Part shown: positions 24,151 through 35,416 of the stretch, in pieces | Position numbering within the stretch: the first letter of the stretch is position 1 | Layout: the number at the start of each line of letters is the position of its first letter | Assembly: GCA_949987705.1 (NCBI GenBank) | Contig: CATLJY010000275.1 | Location: forward strand, 1-64,000 | Source of the DNA: Thereva unica | Lineage: Eukaryota; Arthropoda; Insecta; Diptera; Therevidae | Reading direction: 5' to 3' | DNA length: 64,000 nt | Notes under the pieces: model-generated | The model's database searches: none | Told to the model about the DNA's origin: nothing | Seen by the model: only the letters and a program-made list of their open reading frames with translations | Made by a program: the position numbers and the translations under genes

Positions 24151-25977
24151 TTTGATTGGTATTCTTTTATGGAATTAATAACATAGATAACGAAGCTAGT
24201 TTTATCTATAGCCGGGACGCACAATTTACAGCCTTTTACTTCTCTCGGCTGTGTCCCGGCTGTTTTTAGAAATAAAAATGGCGACGAATGAATGCTATAA
24301 GAGAAAATGATTATTTTAAAACAAAAGATTTATGAAACAGAGACAATGCATATCATTTTAATTATTTTTACATCAAAAGTAAAAGTATAGTGATGATGAA
24401 TGTACAAGGATATTTTTTTTGGAGGTCCCGATTAATATATATCTTCAATTTTATAAACATCAGCAACTTCCGATCAAGTTTTCTAAGAGAAAAAAAGAAA
24501 AAATTAAAAACTAATGGCTTTATTAGAAAGCATAGAGTCTCCTCTTTAAAATCCTGTTTTTTTTATGCGTACATTTTAGGCAAGGATACTTTAGTTTTTC
24601 CCCGACCGCCTCCCTTGAATATTTGAATTCTGAGGTTTGGCGCGCGTAGAGTTTTCGAATTCGCTTTCTTACTTTTAATAATTTTTTATAATAATAAAAA
24701 GAAATTTTTTAAATATGTATTACATAACTTTTAGTGCTCTTTCACGTGGTACAATCAGTTTTTCGATTTTTTTGTGTTTTTTCGAGATATATACGCAAAC
24801 ACCAATTTTTCGAAATTGTTTTCGAAATTGTGAAGTTAGCATACACTTTAGAGCAGCAAAGTTTTTTTTTTATCGTATTCTACACCCAAAAAAGTACCTA
24901 CGAACCAATTTTCAGCGATATCAAATTTTGTGCTGGCTTTCAGTCTAAGTTTGGCTCTGACAACTGGGCTATATAGCCTGTTAGCCTGAAGGAGAGACTG
25001 ATTTACTAAATTAAAGATTTTCTGCCTTGCTGCTTTTATGGTCACAAAGTCATTAGCTTTTCGGATACTCTCACTATCTGCAGCTCACTTTTTCGTTCAC
25101 ACTATACCTATTTGTCAATGAAATAAAATGTTGGTTTTGAAACAACCTTTTAAAGTTAGTATTTCCAAAAACATTCAACTTTGAAGACTTCAGACCAAAG
25201 CCGTTCGCATCGCATCGCAACAACAACAATGGTGATTATAATAAGAACAATCTTGATGGCCATTCTCACATTTCAGGTGGCAATATATCATCACTATGGA
25301 TGTGGATTCCATTAACCAGTATGTTCGTTTAAAATAACTTTCATGTAATTATATGTATACATGTAGTTACGAGGTTATGTTAAATATTTAAAAAAAATCG
25401 ATCCAAATACAAGTCTATGTGTTCATATATTTTATATTATCACCAATTCATTTTTAATTACTCATCAAACATAACTTTTGTTTGGCATGTGAAAATAAAT
25501 ATTATAAAGTTCGACAATCGCTCATAATATGTTATATTAAAACCGAACATTTTTTTGTTTCAGGTACCCAAAAGCTCCAAAAACCCTATAAAAAATAAAA
25601 ACTTGAAATTTTTTTTTTTTATACATTAACATTTTCCTCTGGTATAAATGTTTTTTTGAAACATGTCGTTAATATTTAAACGGCAACGAAATTAAGTATA
25701 ATTTTCACGTTCGCTCGCATTAAAAATGTAAAACCGCCAACAGCACACGGTCTGAAAATTAAAATGTACAATTTTAATAAAACATTTCCAACAGTTTCTG
25801 AAATGTTTATAAAGCATTCGAAAAATTTAAAGCTACTGAAGGCGTAAAATTTCTAATTTCCCTTAAGCAAAATACTTTCCCGTAGGCAATTGGACGCGAA
25901 ATTACCATCGAAATTTATTGTTTAAATTGATGAAATAACTGAATTGTTTCTGATGTTAAAATTTTTATGCTTTCCAG

Positions 25978-26148
25978 ATGAATGAAACCTATCAGCATCC
26001 CGGCAAATGGCACGATTACCCTATTGCGCCCACACCTATACGCTTGGATGCCAGTCACTTTATCATGTCATACGTAATTCGGAAACTAGAGCCAAATGCC
26101 GTGTATGAGGCAATCGTCCAGGCTAAAAATCGATATGGATGGAACGAG
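25978..26148 (+). CDS. Lachesin/klingon-like adhesion protein, exon B (FN3 middle)
   Basis: This internal exon has 57 codons, with acceptor TTTCCAG before it and donor GTAAAT after it, phase 0 at both ends. It continues the fibronectin III domain begun in exon A: LYRRLL joins to MNETYQHPGKWHDYP, followed by a strand ending in SHFIMSYVIRKLEPN and the typical FN3 phrase AVYEAIVQAKNRYGWNE (Y-x-A-x-V...N-x-x-G-W). An NET sequon (Asn-Glu-Thr) is a likely N-glycosylation site in this extracellular segment. Reading joins cleanly to exons A and C without frame change, which is strong evidence that the three are one transcript despite 5.7-kb and 12.3-kb introns full of transposons. Confidence 0.9.
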
Positions 26149-26622
26149 GTAAATGAGTTTATTTAATTACGATATTAACCGAGTTTCAATAATTAACCTG
26201 CGTATTATTATCTGAATTGGCATTCCAAGTAAATCGCAAATTGTTATCCAATTTTTCAATTCCGGTTTCAACCTTGGTAATTTAAATTTTAAATATTAGT
26301 GATTATAAGTACATAATACTAAAATGAATTATGATGTCAATGAAAGGAATTTCTGCTTCGGTAAAGCATCTTTAACAATTAAAAAACATTATACTCTTTT
26401 GTTGTAAGGATGGTGATCGAAAGGCACCGTGTGCAAACACGAGTTTTTGCACACAATTGTGTGGAGGTTTAATCCTCTAAAAAATGTATAGTAATATTAC
26501 AAAACTTTATATTTATACAGCGGCGGCGGGCTGTAGAGAGATTTTGGTTAGACAAACAAAAAATTTAAAAAGTGCGTGTCAGCTCCGACCCGTAACTGGA
26601 GTTTACTCCTGAAAAAGGCAAA

Positions 26623-26788
26623 GGCCCATTTTACACGATGAAACACGAAACAAAAAGTTTCACTTGGTTTGACGGGGAGAGGTAAGAAAGGGTTTGAGGG
26701 AACACGTGTTCCCTCAAACCCTCTCTCACGTCGGCCCATCAAACTGAGCGAAACTTTCTGTTTCGTGTTTCATCGTGTAAAATGGGCC
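26623..26788. mobile_element. palindromic MITE (PIF/Harbinger-like), copy 1
   Basis: It is 166 bp, almost entirely a hairpin: GGCCCATTTTACACGATGAA at the left is exactly matched at the right, and the centre is GGGAACACGTGTTCCC. It is flanked by AAA on both sides (26620-26622, 26789-26791). A second family member at 35121-35416 has TAA flanks. Confidence 0.8.
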
Positions 26789-26903
26789 AAAGGAAGTAAA
26801 TAGACCAATATATTTTTTATATTGATTTGATATTTTGTTAGTTTCTTTGTTTTTTTTTTTATACTTGATTTTTACTACTCATGATACGATTCTTATGGAT
26901 TAA

Positions 26904-26960
26904 TTTAGTCTATTAGATGTCTTCCACCATTTTGTGTTGGAAGACATCTAATAGACTAAA
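26904..26960. repeat. near-perfect hairpin
   Basis: TTTAGTCTATTAGATGTCTT and its exact complement enclose a loop of about 10 bases; the arms extend to about 23 bp. It sits at the edge of a diverged relative of the minisatellite family. Function is unknown; it could be a foldback terminus. Confidence 0.8.
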
Positions 26961-27221
26961 CACGTCATACTAATGGGGTTGTAAAGAAAAAGGTAATAGG
27001 CTGCTATTTTAGATCCGCCATGTTGATTTTGTGACGATCGCATTACATTTCCAGGCGAACTATGCATATGTGCGAAGTTTGAAGTTGATCGGTTATTTTT
27101 TCTACTTTTTACTCTATTACATGTCTTCTATTGTGAGCCGTCAGGGTAAAAATTTTGGGTTTTTGCCTAAAATTTCAACTTAAACTATCTTTATCTTCAA
27201 AAAACGAAAGCTTGGAGTATT

Positions 27222-28300
27222 TCATCATCATCATCATCGCGCTCCTTTAATCCCTCATGGGATATAGGGCGGAAACAGTTGCCCTCCAGCGGACTCTGTT
27301 TTGCGCGGCAGCTCTCAGCTCCGACCAGGATCTCCCAGTTATGGCGGCTTTTGCTACTATGGTTCTCCTCCACGTTGTTCTAGGTCAATCCTTGCGGATT
27401 CCAGTCAATGGCCTGTTTGGCTAGATTTTCGGTTTTTCGTCGCAAGGTGTGGCCAACCCAACTCCATTTCCTTCACCTGATTTGGTAGTCTATCCTTTCT
27501 TGGCCGACACGGCGCCATAGTTCTTCGTTTGAAATTCTATCCTGCCAGCGGATTTTTAGGATACGACGCAAGCATCTGTTGATGAAGACTTGTAGGCGCC
27601 CTGTGATGAATTGGGTGACTTTCCATGTTTCGCAACCGTACAAAAGTACTGCCTTAACGTTGGATTTAAACAGCCGCAATTTGGTGTTAGTTGAGATCTC
27701 CGTTGATTTCCGTATGCAGAACAGGCATTCATATGCGCTTCGTGCTTTATTTATTCTGAAACTGACGTCTTCTTCTGCACCGCCATTTTCGGTAATAATG
27801 AGACTGAAGTAAGTCACAGTTCCACGTCACGGTTATACAGCGCTGTCCGTTCAATGGTGTTTGCATTTATCCGCATTTATTTAGTTTTAGTCGGATTTAG
27901 CCTTAGTCTGTGGGCCAGCAAACAGATATAATCCGCGTAGTCGAGATCTTTAAAGCGGTCTAGCAAACCCCTTTGTATGCTGCCTGTTCTACTATCTAGA
28001 GCGCCGACAAGGATGTCGTTTATTACCTTAAGAAATAGTAATGGCGAAAGTAGGCATCCTTGTCGTACCTCTGAGCTCCCCTCAAAGCTGTCGTTATATA
28101 GGGCTTTTATCAATTCTATTATTTTATCAGTCAGTCCACGTCGCCGTAGTGGCTGCCATATAAAGCTCCTATTGACCGCGTCGAACGCTTTCTCATAATC
28201 TACGAAACCAAGGTAAAGGGGGGTTCGGAATTCAGTAGACTTCTCTGCTCCACTATTATTCTCAAGATCCTGCTGCCTCCTAAGCGTTCGACAAAATTTT
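27222..28300 (-). pseudogene. RTE-like non-LTR retrotransposon, 3' half (copy 1)
   Basis: Read on the - strand, it encodes RT blocks YLGFVDYEKAFDAVN, EVRQGCLLSPLLF and LDYADYICLLA (the catalytic YADD altered to YADY). A frame break follows, then the C-terminal YGCETWKVTQFITGRLQVF, INRCLRRILKIRWQDRISNE and ELWRRVGQERI. The 3' end is GGGATTAAAGGAGCGC followed by a short trinucleotide tail (TGATGATGATGA...), as usual for RTE-clade elements, which end in short tandem repeats rather than poly(A). It is 5'-truncated and frameshifted, so inactive. Two other copies are at 41957 and 45931. Confidence 0.8.
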
Positions 28301-28617
28301 GCCCACTGTAGATAGTAGCTTGGAGAATTTGCTATGAGTAAAACCACAACAATTGTTATGCTATGGCCATTACTTTTGAAGTTATAAGAAATATTGATGT
28401 TCAAATTGGCTTTATTTGGTACCTTTGGAGTAACCTTAGGTGAAAATAAAAAGTGCAACACCTATCCATCCGTGTCAGTGGATCATGCTGGACTTATGGC
28501 CAACCCATGCCTGATCAAGGCGTGACAAGACAATAGCCAAAAACTTGCGATGGAATGGGAACAAATTCCAAATCGACAAACAGGCATTTCTTTACTACCA
28601 TAGCATACACGAATATT

Positions 28618-29167
28618 AAGGCAAGCGGTAGTTTGCGGAGTTCGTAAGGGCAAACATCTAAAGCCTTATTTACGCCTAAACATGGAAAACAAGGTGTTTT
28701 TTTTATAAGATTATACGATTTATCACCTCGACATGGGTATCAATTAAAAGGGTATCATAAGTAGAATACCATAAGCGATATATTATACTCAATATACGGT
28801 TAGATCCATGGCGGTCGTCTCAAGAAGGCGGATTACCATTTCTTCACAACCCCCTCGACATGGGTATAAATTGAAAGGGTATTATACGTAGAATACCATA
28901 AGCGATATAGTATATTCAATCGACATGGGTATCAAATGAAAGGGTATCATAAGTAGAACACAATAAGCGATATAGAATACTCAATAAAACAAAAAAGAGT
29001 GATATCCCGCCAAAAAAACATTAAAAATGTGAATTAGAAGTTCGTGGGCGCAGAAATTATTTATTCGGACTGTTTAAAACATACTTATAACAAAAAGAAG
29101 TAATAAGGATTAGCAAGATGAATCGTTAATAGCATGAATTAATTAAACACGTGCATTTACGAACGAA
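28618..29167 (-). mobile_element. short inverted copy of the arm-minisatellite-hairpin element
   Basis: On the - strand it reads: foldback arm (29167-28990), about two and a half minisatellite monomers (to about 28727), then about 115 bp matching the end of the 658-bp unit, including GGCGTAAATAAGGC and the hairpin TTTGCCC...CTACCGCTTGCCTT. It is thus a compact deletion derivative that ties all three components together as one family. No target duplication was identified. Confidence 0.72.
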
Positions 29168-30324
29168 GGTCAAAAATCAAAATCAATCAAAAATGGTAAA
29201 AGGAAAATTTGCTGTGAACAAGTACATTTAGTCGCAACAACATATAACCCATTTTCCACACTGTGGTCGTATCGAATTGATAACCAACTATATATTCGGC
29301 TACCAGCGAAGGATTACCAACCCTTTCTGATTAAATTCTTGCTATGAAACCTACAACACCACCTCGGACAGGAGAGAAACTTGGGAAACTTAGGGCAAAG
29401 ATATCTACAATTATTCCGTTAATAACTAGGTTGAAAAGTTGAGTCGACGTTGAGTTGAAATTTCGACCACCGTATATAATGCCGAGTTGAGTTCTTTTTA
29501 TGTTGAAATACAGTTGAACTGAAATCAAAAATAACCTCAAATTTTTTGGTGAGATTCTCATTTATAGACGTGTGAAAACTCAGAACGAAATAATTTTTTA
29601 ACACCAAAAGGCGGACTTCACTTCACAAACAAAACAAATATCACTTCAACCCAATTACAACTCAACCAGTCTATATGAGGCGAAAAATCAACTAGACCAT
29701 GGTAAAGAGATTAGTTGGATTGAGTTGACCCAGTTTCAACTCGACTCCCGTTTAAGACTGTGCTGAACCTGGGTTGAACCTAGTCGTAAACGGGATAAAT
29801 AAAAACAAGAAGAGGAAACAGAGACGGAAAATAAATGTGACTTTTAACTCTGGCACATTTATTGTCCGTTTTCCGCAAACTAAGGGTGGCTATGAGAACC
29901 TACTAGACGTAAAGACTGCACTCCATTACTAGCGAAGTTGCTTCAGCTAAGTTTATCTAAGTCCGTAGCACAGTATACCTACAGAATCCAGGCAATGTAA
30001 AAGAAATTGAAATGTCATTTTAGAGCTGAAGTCACTTGGTGGGCCCCTTTCTATATAAAATTGAAGCTGTTGCTGTTTTTGCCTTACCGTAGTCCAAAGT
30101 GCGCAACCTAGCGAGGTGTTCAGTCGCTCGGCACACATCACACCGCGAGTCCTTTGACTCAGGCGCAATAGCCGCCAAAGATGCAAAGTCGCCCGAGACG
30201 AAGTAAATTTACACAAAGTGTGCCGAAGCTCCTCTCTACATTCTCGACTTCGACCAACTTCGATCAACTTTGCGAGTAGAGAAGGGCAGAGTAAATAAAC
30301 TTTACAATGTAATCATTCAGCGGA

Positions 30325-30440
30325 TAAAAAGATCAAGTCTCAACTGTTCTCTTATATCAAGCCTTGTAAACTCTTGTAGTTTGAGCATAATTCCCGTGAG
30401 CAGTATTAATGATTAATCTTATATAAAATTGTATTTTTCT
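30325..30440 (+). pseudogene. 3'-end scrap of the CR1/L2-like LINE, opposite orientation
   Basis: AAGTCTCAACTGTTCTCTTA, CAAGCCTTGTAAAC, CATAATTCCCGTGAGCAG and TTAATCTTATATAAAATTG match, in reverse orientation, the 3' end of the LINE at 32330-32470. It is a severely 5'-truncated second insertion. Confidence 0.75.
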
Positions 30441-31015
30441 TTCTTTTTTAAATTTTAAATTCTTTTATTTAACTTAGATGGTATGTGACCAAATCTTGGA
30501 AGTTAAATTAGACCCACTTCCCGGTTTCGGATAGAGCTGAAATGTTGCGTACACGTTTAGTTTGGATGACAATGCAATATGTCCATTTGGTAAAAATATC
30601 CAGATGGCGGTTCCAAAATGGCGGCGATTTTTGAAATTGTGCTCCACGGCCCTCTGATATGGTTATCAAATGAGAGGATATGACAGGTGGAATACAATTA
30701 GCTATGTGGCGTCATTCCAAATTCAAAATGACGGCCGAAGCTTATAATAGACTCAAAAGAAGAAAATATAACCGATCAACTTCCAATTTTGCACACATTC
30801 GTAGTTCGCGTGATTATTAATACTAGTTGGGATGCCCGTTACCGAAATTCGGTCACAAAAACAATAAATATATAAAATTCACGATTTGTTCGATTTTAAA
30901 TTCAATTTAAATATTTTTATTTAAAAAAAAATTATTCGCAACATTTCCATTGTCGCTCCAGAGCATCTAAAATTTCCCAGGATTTTTTTAATCGCATCCA
31001 TGACGTCTTGCTTGG

Positions 31016-31582
31016 CTATGTGGTAAAATGATAAATGACATTTACAGTGTCATTTGACAAATTACACTCAGAGCTAATCATTGCAAAGGCAGCATTATAC
31101 GAACGAATATTTGCAAAAAAAAATCTAGAACGATTTTTAATACCACTTTCATTCGAAGTTAATCCTTCAAAAAAATTATTGAAAAAGTAATTTTGAGAAA
31201 GTGGAGGTAGATTAACTTTGCCTTTATGACAACACAAAGAAAATGCCTCAGTATTACGTAAAGTTACTTCAGTCAGAAAATGTTTGGCACGACAAAAATG
31301 ACAACTCATAATAAAAGAACCACACGAAAACGAATCAAAATTAACCGGAATAACATTCAAAGCACATTTAAAAGAATCAGTCAAAATTTCTAAAGGTGCA
31401 ACACCATCAACAAACATTTCATTATGAAATGCATCAACATTCATTTCATTCACACCACTATTCAATTCATTATTTGCAACATTCATTTCATTAACACTAC
31501 GTAAATTTCTAACGCGACTTCTAGTATTTTCGCGAAGCGATCTAAAATCGACATTCGAGTGTCCCCGTCGTTGTCTTGGCAT
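31016..31582 (-). CDS. Helitron Rep/helicase N-terminal fragment ORF
   Basis: This 188-residue open frame starts MPRQRRGHSN and matches the start of Helitron polyproteins. After a variable acidic/Asn-rich region it has the conserved block SCHFCRAKHF (a CxxC), then LRNTEAFSLCCHKGKV, LPPLSQN, and a run including FEGLTSNESGIKNRSRFF and IRSYNAAFAMISSE. In intact elements the frame continues with YHF and the large Helitron-like N-terminal, Rep (HUH) and helicase domains; here it stops right after YHFTT at unrelated sequence, so the element is 3'-truncated and cannot encode Rep or helicase. The frame itself is unbroken, suggesting fairly recent truncation. A candidate 5' Helitron terminus lies about 610 bp upstream at 32194, in the same orientation. 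Confidence 0.82.
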   Translation of the reverse strand: MPRQRRGHSNVDFRSLRENTRSRVRNLRSVNEMNVANNELNSGVNEMNVDAFHNEMFVDGVAPLEILTDSFKCALNVIPVNFDSFSCGSFIMSCHFCRAKHFLTEVTLRNTEAFSLCCHKGKVNLPPLSQNYFFNNFFEGLTSNESGIKNRSRFFFANIRSYNAAFAMISSECNLSNDTVNVIYHFTT

Positions 31583-32194
31583 TTTGAAAAGAAAACGCGG
31601 AAAAAACGTAAGTACTCACCGATAAATTGCACTCAAAATTCGCAGTTAACTGTTTGGAATGACAAAAATACAACTCAGATTCCGAGAACCATACGAAAAC
31701 GAATAAAAATTACGCAGAATAACATTCAAAACACACTTAAATTAATTAATTAAAATTTCTAAAGGCATTCGCCAAAAAACGAACGGCCGCCCCTTACACC
31801 ACACAACTCAAATACTATACGCAAAAGAGTATAAAAAAATGCACGCACAAAGTGACCGAGTTTTTTTATGTCAGTTATGCCGCCAAAAAACCACACAAAC
31901 GCTTGTTTTTCTCTGTTTCTCATTCGCTTCACTGAAACGGCATTTGTGTCAATCGTAGGCTACTCAGCTCTACATTGACGCTCACAAAAAATTCAAATTT
32001 TCCAACGGCTTTTTAAAATCCGACAAATTTAAATCGCTATAACTTTTTTATTCGCGAATCGATTTCGTTGAAATTCCTTATTACAAAACTATGCCATAAA
32101 AAGAACATTTTCTGAAAATTTAAACGAAATCGGTCCACGAACAAAAAAGCCTTAGCGCGTACAAACTTTTTGTTTGCCTATTAATATATAAGAT
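31583..32194 (-). mobile_element. Helitron 5' leader and 5' terminus
   Basis: The - strand sequence begins TCTTATATATTAATAGGC at 32194, preceded by A, fitting the Helitron rule of insertion between A and T with a 5' TC. The next 600 bp hold no gene and lead to the Helitron N-terminal frame. It appears inserted into or beside the 3' end of the CR1/L2-like LINE at 32330. Confidence 0.6.
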
Positions 32195-32968
32195 GTACAT
32201 ATATGTACATATGTATGATGAGATAAATAGTTGAGTTAAGGGAAGCATTAACAAAGAAATAAGAAACAAAGAAAACATTAAAGGCCAAATACAAGTAAAA
32301 ATAAAACAAAGATAAAAAAACAAAAGAAATATACCAATTTTATATAAGATTAATAATTGATACTGCTCACGGGAATTATGCTAAAATTTAGTTTGAAATT
32401 TAGTTTAGTTTACAAGGCTTCCCTAGCCATGATATAAGAGAACAGTTGAGACTTAAAACTACCGATGCGACCTTCTCTCTTTAAGACAGTTAGTAGTGCA
32501 TTCCATAACGTAACACCATGGATAAAATACAATCGTGAACTAACTTGCAAATTATGTCTAGGAAAATTTAAATTAAGAGTCCTATTGGAAGTCGAGAACG
32601 CAATTTTAGTTTTGAGATAAGAAGGGTAATCAGAAAAAATAATTCGGTGCATAAAAATTAACATATTATAATCGAGATAGGACAATAGCGAAAACCCTAA
32701 AAATTTCCGAGTAAATGAAGAAATATGATCGAACTTCCTCAGTCCGTAAACATAACGGACAATAGAGTTAAATGCATTTGATAGGATATGCATAGAGGCA
32801 TAATCCAAACGGCCAAATACCGGTATACCATATTGAATAAGAGGCATAAGTAATGATTTTGTTACTTTTTGTTTTGTCAGCAGCGGAACATAAGACGAAG
32901 AATGCCGCAGAGTTCGTAAGCCACAGTAAATTTTGGAAGCTATATCAAATATGTAATCATTCCACGAC

Positions 32969-32972
<4 letters not shown>

Positions 32973-33004
<32 letters not shown>

Positions 33005-33455
33005 GAAAGACTAGAGTCACAGGAAGCGCCCTTTATACTGTGTCGACAATCTATTTTCTTCATATAGAGTGCAATGTCGAACAGCAGCTCTAGCCGGGGA
33101 AGAAAGGAACTGTCACAACCTACCAGCGATATTTTGCAGTCCACCCTACTCCCAACCATTACTGTCGCGACTTTGTCATCGGGGCATCGAGAAACAACTC
33201 GCTGGAGTGTTATGCCTCCTGAAACGAGTTGAATCTCATCAACCAACGGATGGCATGCGCTTTGGTGAAGCGGGGAAGGGCTAAGGAAGGCTATGACAGA
33301 AGGAATCAGGAATGTAAAGAGGGAAGAAGAAAGAAGGAAAGTTATGTTGGTGGGAAAGTGGAAAAGGCGAAGGACCGTGGGGCTGGCCGGGATTCGAACC
33401 CGGGACCTCTGGGTTAGTAGCCAGACGCCTTACTCCCTAGGCTACCGAGGCCCGA
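32973..33455 (-). mobile_element. tRNA-derived SINE with poly(A) tail
   Basis: On the - strand: a 76-bp tRNA-like head (33453-33378), a body of about 375 bp, then 28 A residues (32973-33000). It interrupts the LINE between the RT block ending VRYLGVI and the C-terminal block starting LSWNDYIFDI, so both LINE flanks define it as an insertion. I could not see a clear target duplication. The body is unrelated to the LINE and I do not recognise it; it contains an open frame read through the poly(A) as lysines, which is not a gene. It would rely on a LINE for mobilisation. Confidence 0.82.
33378..33453 (-). other. tRNA-like SINE head with A and B boxes
   Basis: The T arm is perfect (CCGGG TTCGAAT CCCGG), which includes the B box GGTTCGAATCC. 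The D arm GCC...GGC holds an A-box-like TAGCCTAGGGAGTAAGG. The anticodon stem TCTGG/CCAGA has an 8-base loop rather than 7, and the acceptor stem pairs at only about five of seven positions. These defects and the poly(A)-tailed body argue for a SINE promoter, not a working tRNA gene. Confidence 0.8.
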
Positions 33456-35120
33456 GGAATTACACCAAGATACCTAACTCTATCAACATATGGAACCGTT
33501 ACACCATTGATGTGAATCTTTAGAAAAATCGCCACATTTAACACTCTTTTATAAATGACAATACTTTTAGATTTGTCGGGATTTAGTCTAAGCTTATTCT
33601 CTTTCACCCATTTGTCCAACCTATCCAAGTCACCATTGATTTTGGTAACACAATCACCAATCTGAGGCTGAGGCTTGAGCAATAAAGTTGCGCATCATCA
33701 GCATACATATGAATGTTAACAATATCATTTATAAATAACGAAAATAATAGTGGTCCAAGAACAAAACCCTGAGGCACACCGCTAGTGACATTGACTAGTT
33801 CTGACGAGTGTGCACAGTTTGCTCACGATCAGTGAGGTAGCTAAAAAGAAACCTAACTGCAGTACGATCAAACCCAAAGTAATCAAAAAGTTTTCTACGT
33901 AGCAATTCATGGTCCACTGTGTCAAAAGCCTTGGAAAAGTCCAAAAGCGTCAAAATTGTGATATTATTATTAGTTAGAATGTCATCTATTACTTTTACTA
34001 ATGCAGTTGTACAGCTGTGGTTTGGACGAAAGCCAGATTGTACTGGAGATAGAAGATTCCCTGCACTTATGTACGATAGCATTTGTTCACACATCAGCTT
34101 TTCAAGTACTTTAGAAAAGCACGTAAAATGCTAATCGGTCTAAAGTCTTCGACTTTAGAGGGCGCTTTCACTTTAGGAATCGGTATAATTTTGGATATTT
34201 TCCAATCACTAGGAAAATACGAGCGCGTAATGCACGAATTGAGAACGTGGCTGATAACAGCAACGCACGAAGGGGCAATAAGTTTAAGAAAACGAATTTC
34301 GACGTTATCAAGACCAACAGCATTAGATGAGATGGTGTAAATTGCTCTCATTACTTAATCCCTTTCAATATTCCTAAAACAAAAAGTATTAGGCCGTACT
34401 TCATTAAATACCTCGCTGATATCAAAAGTAGCCCGTTTGGGCATAAATACAGAAGACAAATAGGTATTCAGTACATTCGCCTCAAATTTAGAGGGAGCAG
34501 AAACACTATTAACGATTCCTAGGTTACGAACATTACTCCATAGCTTTTTAGGGGGTAGAGATGCATCAAGAAGCTTGCTGAAGTATTCTTGCTTTGCTTT
34601 TTTAATTACTGCATTGATTCTATTTCGCAGTTTTTTGTAGCTAAGCTCTAAGCTAACAAATTTGCATTCCTTCCATAGCCTGTACAAATAATCCCTTCGT
34701 TTAATCAATGTCTTAATCTCATTGGACCACCAGCTACATCTTTGTTTTTTTATATGAATGGTTTTAAGTGGGATATGACGATCATAACAGCTGCGTATAA
34801 TATCCGCGACAGTTTTCACCTTATCATCAATGTCAAAAATATTATATACTGGACTCCAATTAACCACTGACATATCTTGTAATAATGAGTCGGTATCTAC
34901 ATTATTATAATCCCTATATGTAAATTCTTTACTGCCTTTATCAATGGGGATACCAAAGCTGAAAGTGAGGTAAATAAGATCGCAGTCGCTTATTCCAGGA
35001 ATAGATATCTGATTAACGAACAATACCTTCTCAGACACATTCGTTAAAAATAAATCCAAGACTCCCTATTAAGTACTTCCATCCCAAGAGAGCGAAAATT
35101 GTTCTGGAAATGTACACTAA

Positions 35121-35416
35121 GGCTCATTTTACACGATGAAACACGAAACGAAACAAAGTTGCCTGCAATCGCTAATTCCCTTTTGGAGTTTCCTCAAAAA
35201 CTTCATCGGTGTCTACATGAGTAAACTTCTCATTTCTCTTTTTTACAAAGAAATCAGAGAAAAAACAACAACAAACCTGAAGCTGTCAAACTGTTTCCGC
35301 AAAGTTGCTTCCAAAAGTTTGTTGGCAAAATTTCACGTCCCCTCAAGCCCTCTCTCACCCCTAGCCTAAGCTTGCTGGAAACTTTATGTTTTGTGTTTCA
35401 TCGTTTAAAATGGGCC
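35121..35416. mobile_element. MITE (PIF/Harbinger-like), copy 2 of the GGCCCATTTTACACG family
   Basis: It is 296 bp, starting GGCTCATTTTACACGATGAA and ending in the complement of GGCCCATTTTAAACGATG, with TAA on both sides (35118-35120, 35417-35419). It is inserted in the LINE endonuclease region just after GDFNID. It is longer in the middle than copy 1. Confidence 0.82.

Larger units (their letters stand above)
20240..25977 (+). other. intron between exons A and B (5738 bp)
   Basis: It has a GTAAAA donor and TTTCCAG acceptor. It contains a TAA-flanked MITE, an inverted copy of repeat family A, an isolated transposon terminus and another MITE. 21012-22259, 23031-23329, 23409-23922 and 24150-25977 show no gene or bounded element; parts of 21340-21800 resemble the outer section of repeat family A. 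Confidence 0.8.

Noticed and set aside
29953..30267. A 104-residue open frame on the - strand
   Set aside because: No recognisable motif or splice context; composition is not convincing, and it lies in an intron.
32410..33246. A 278-residue open frame on the - strand
   Set aside because: It is a chimera: SINE body, then the SINE poly(A) read as lysines, then the LINE C-terminal domain. It is not a gene.
33378..33453. A tRNA gene
   Set aside because: The A and B boxes are good, but the anticodon loop has 8 bases, the acceptor stem is poorly paired, and it heads a poly(A)-tailed repeat inserted in a LINE; treated as a SINE head.
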